A stretch of 6,283 bases of DNA from an uncultured Gemmobacter sp. Lineage in GTDB: Bacteria; Pseudomonadota; Alphaproteobacteria; Rhodobacterales; Rhodobacteraceae. Below are positions 5,133-6,283 of the stretch, in pieces. The DNA lies in NCBI GenBank assembly GCA_937983495.1, contig CALKAA010000162.1:1-6283 (forward strand), written 5' to 3'. Positions within the stretch are counted from its first letter, which is position 1, and each line of letters begins with the position of its first letter. The position numbers and the translations under genes were made by a program. The notes beneath the pieces are model-generated. The model had not been told where the DNA came from and ran no database searches. It saw only the letters and a program-made list of their open reading frames with translations.

Positions 5133-6283
5133 TTGCGCCAGACCGAAGACACCCCGGACCGCACCCCGACCGATGCAGGGGTTCCCCCGCTCGCCGCACG
5201 CGGCTCCAATCAGTCGGGCATGCGCGCACATAACGAGCGTCTGGTGCTCAGCCTCGTGCGGCAACATGGCGCGCTGGCCAAATCCGACATCGCCCGCATG
5301 ACCGGCCTCTCGGCCCAGACCGTCTCTGTCATCATGCGCGCGCTGGAGCAGGACGGCCTCTTGCAAAAGGGCGAGCCACAGCGGGGCCGCATCGGCCAGC
5401 CCTCGGTGCCGATGTCGCTGGCCGCTGACGGCGCGTTTTTCCTGGGCCTCAAGATCGGGCGGCGTTCGGCCGATCTCAGCCTCGTCGATTTCACCGGTCA
5501 GTTGCGCGGCACCCTGCGCCGCATCTACCGCTATCCCACGCCCGATGCCGTGCTGGCCTTTGCCGCCGAGGCTATCCCGCAGTTGACCGCCAGCCTGCCC
5601 GAGGCCCTGCGCGACCGCATCGCCGGCATGGGCGTCGCCATGCCCTTCCAACTCTGGAGCTGGGTGGCCTATCTCGGTGCCCCGCAGGCCGAGATGGACG
5701 CCTGGCGCAGCCGCGACATCCAGCGCGAGTTGACCGAGGTGGCGGGCATGCCCGTTACCGTGCAGAATGACGCGACCGCCGCCTGCGGGGCCGAGCTGGT
5801 CTTTGGCACTGGCGAAAAGCCCAATGATTTCCTGTATTTCTACTGCGGAACCTTCATCGGCGGCGGGCTGGTGCTGAATGGGCAATTGTTCACCGGGCGC
5901 ACCGGCAATGCCGCAGGCGTCGGCCCCATGCCGGTGCCCGGCCCCGATGGCCGGATGCGGCGGCTGATGACGCTGTCCTCGCTTTCGACCCTCGCCGCCG
6001 CGATGGATGCGGCGGGCGAGCCCTCCGACGGGCTGTGGGAAAACCCCGAAGGCTGGCAGATCAGCGCCCCCGTGCTGGAACGCTGGCTGGAGGATGCCGC
6101 ACAGGGCCTCGCCGCCGCCATCCTCTCGGCCACCTCGCTTCTGGAAATCGGCGCCGTGCTGATTGACGGCTGGATGCCCGCCTGGCTGCGTGCCGCCCTC
6201 ACCGAACGGGTGCGCGAAGCCTTCCACCGCCTCGATCTGGCCGGGATCGAACCGCCCGAGATCCGCGAGGAGATCGGAAGAGC
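5133..6283 (+). CDS. frcR: ROK-family transcriptional regulator, FrcR type (partial at 3' end)
   Basis: The frame is open to the right edge (383 codons). I place the start at TTG 5133 because GGGAGG (5122-5127) is 5 bases upstream and the conserved segment PPLAARGSNQSGMRAHNERLVLSLVRQHG lies at about 18-46; the first ATG (5220) would cut it off. Residues 33-95 form a winged helix-turn-helix (SDIARMTGLSAQTVSVIMRALEQDGLL, then RGRIGQPSVPM). A ROK domain follows with QNDATAACGAELVFG (211-225) and FIGGGLVLNGQLFTGRTGNAAGVGPMPV (241-268). The ROK kinase phosphate-binding motif DxGxT is replaced by GLKIGRRSADLSL (105-117), and the zinc motif CxCGxxGC that should follow GxMPV is absent. It is therefore a sensor/regulator rather than a kinase. 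Its position suggests that it represses frcBCAK and its own unit. The last bases (6271-6283) are probably adapter, so the protein is reliable only to about residue 379. Confidence 0.9.
   Translation, partial: MRQTEDTPDRTPTDAGVPPLAARGSNQSGMRAHNERLVLSLVRQHGALAKSDIARMTGLSAQTVSVIMRALEQDGLLQKGEPQRGRIGQPSVPMSLAADGAFFLGLKIGRRSADLSLVDFTGQLRGTLRRIYRYPTPDAVLAFAAEAIPQLTASLPEALRDRIAGMGVAMPFQLWSWVAYLGAPQAEMDAWRSRDIQRELTEVAGMPVTVQNDATAACGAELVFGTGEKPNDFLYFYCGTFIGGGLVLNGQLFTGRTGNAAGVGPMPVPGPDGRMRRLMTLSSLSTLAAAMDAAGEPSDGLWENPEGWQISAPVLERWLEDAAQGLAAAILSATSLLEIGAVLIDGWMPAWLRAALTERVREAFHRLDLAGIEPPEIREEIGR
6271..6283 (+). other. Illumina adapter sequence at the contig end (probable artefact)
   Basis: The final 13 bases, AGATCGGAAGAGC, are exactly the common start of Illumina TruSeq adapters and stop at the very edge of the window. 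A chance match of a given 13-mer at one position is about 1 in 67 million. The frame happens to stay open through it (reading EIGR), which hides the artefact from an ORF finder. Confidence 0.93.

Noticed and set aside
4529..5209. A 226-codon minus-strand frame spanning the mutarotase gene and divergent region
   Set aside because: It covers the promoter region and the complement of a clear FucU-like gene; no domain is recognisable.
5028..6227. A 399-codon open frame on the minus strand opposite the ROK gene
   Set aside because: It is rich in Gly, His, Ala and Gln, shows no recognisable domain, and lies opposite a well-supported winged-helix/ROK frame. Long antisense frames are common in GC-rich DNA with strong third-position bias.
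1..6283. Mobile elements, CRISPR arrays, tRNA/rRNA genes, toxin-antitoxin or defence genes
   Set aside because: No terminal inverted repeats, transposase motifs, regularly spaced repeats or RNA gene landmarks were seen; the genes form an ordinary sugar-uptake locus plus dut.

Overview
The window looks like chromosomal DNA of a high-GC alphaproteobacterium, most likely of the Rhodobacterales (Rhodobacter/Paracoccus/Roseobacter group). The grounds are the GC-rich codon use, a fructose ABC transporter of the rhizobial/rhodobacterial FrcBCAK type, and a dut gene overlapping what looks like a membrane-anchored MoeB/ThiF-like gene, an arrangement I associate with this order. This is recognition from memory, not a database search.

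Layout. The minus strand from about 4407 down to position 1 carries frcB (periplasmic sugar-binding protein), a 155-base spacer with stem-loops, frcC (permease), frcA (ATPase), frcK (P-loop kinase), dut (dUTPase) and the first 80 codons of a membrane protein that runs off the left edge. frcC/frcA, frcA/frcK and dut/membrane protein overlap at their stop/start codons, which suggests translational coupling. The plus strand from 4637 carries a FucU/RbsD-type sugar mutarotase and then a ROK-family repressor (FrcR type) that runs off the right edge.

How it works together. FrcB captures fructose (or a related sugar such as ribose or mannose) in the periplasm, and FrcC plus FrcA import it. The mutarotase would speed conversion between ring forms or anomers, and the kinase may act on the imported sugar or a derivative. 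The ROK protein, encoded divergently, is the obvious local regulator. The 229-base divergent region contains a 21-bp near-perfect palindrome (4523-4543) lying between two outward-facing TTGAC-type -35 boxes, the best operator candidate in the window.

Technical caution. The last 13 bases (6271-6283) are identical to the start of the common Illumina TruSeq adapter, so this end is probably unremoved adapter on a contig end rather than genome, and the last codons of the ROK gene should not be trusted. I found no mobile element, CRISPR array, tRNA or rRNA, and no evidence for a wholly new system. The most interesting items are the operator architecture, the ROK regulator without its zinc and kinase motifs, the mutarotase in a fructose locus, and the adapter end.
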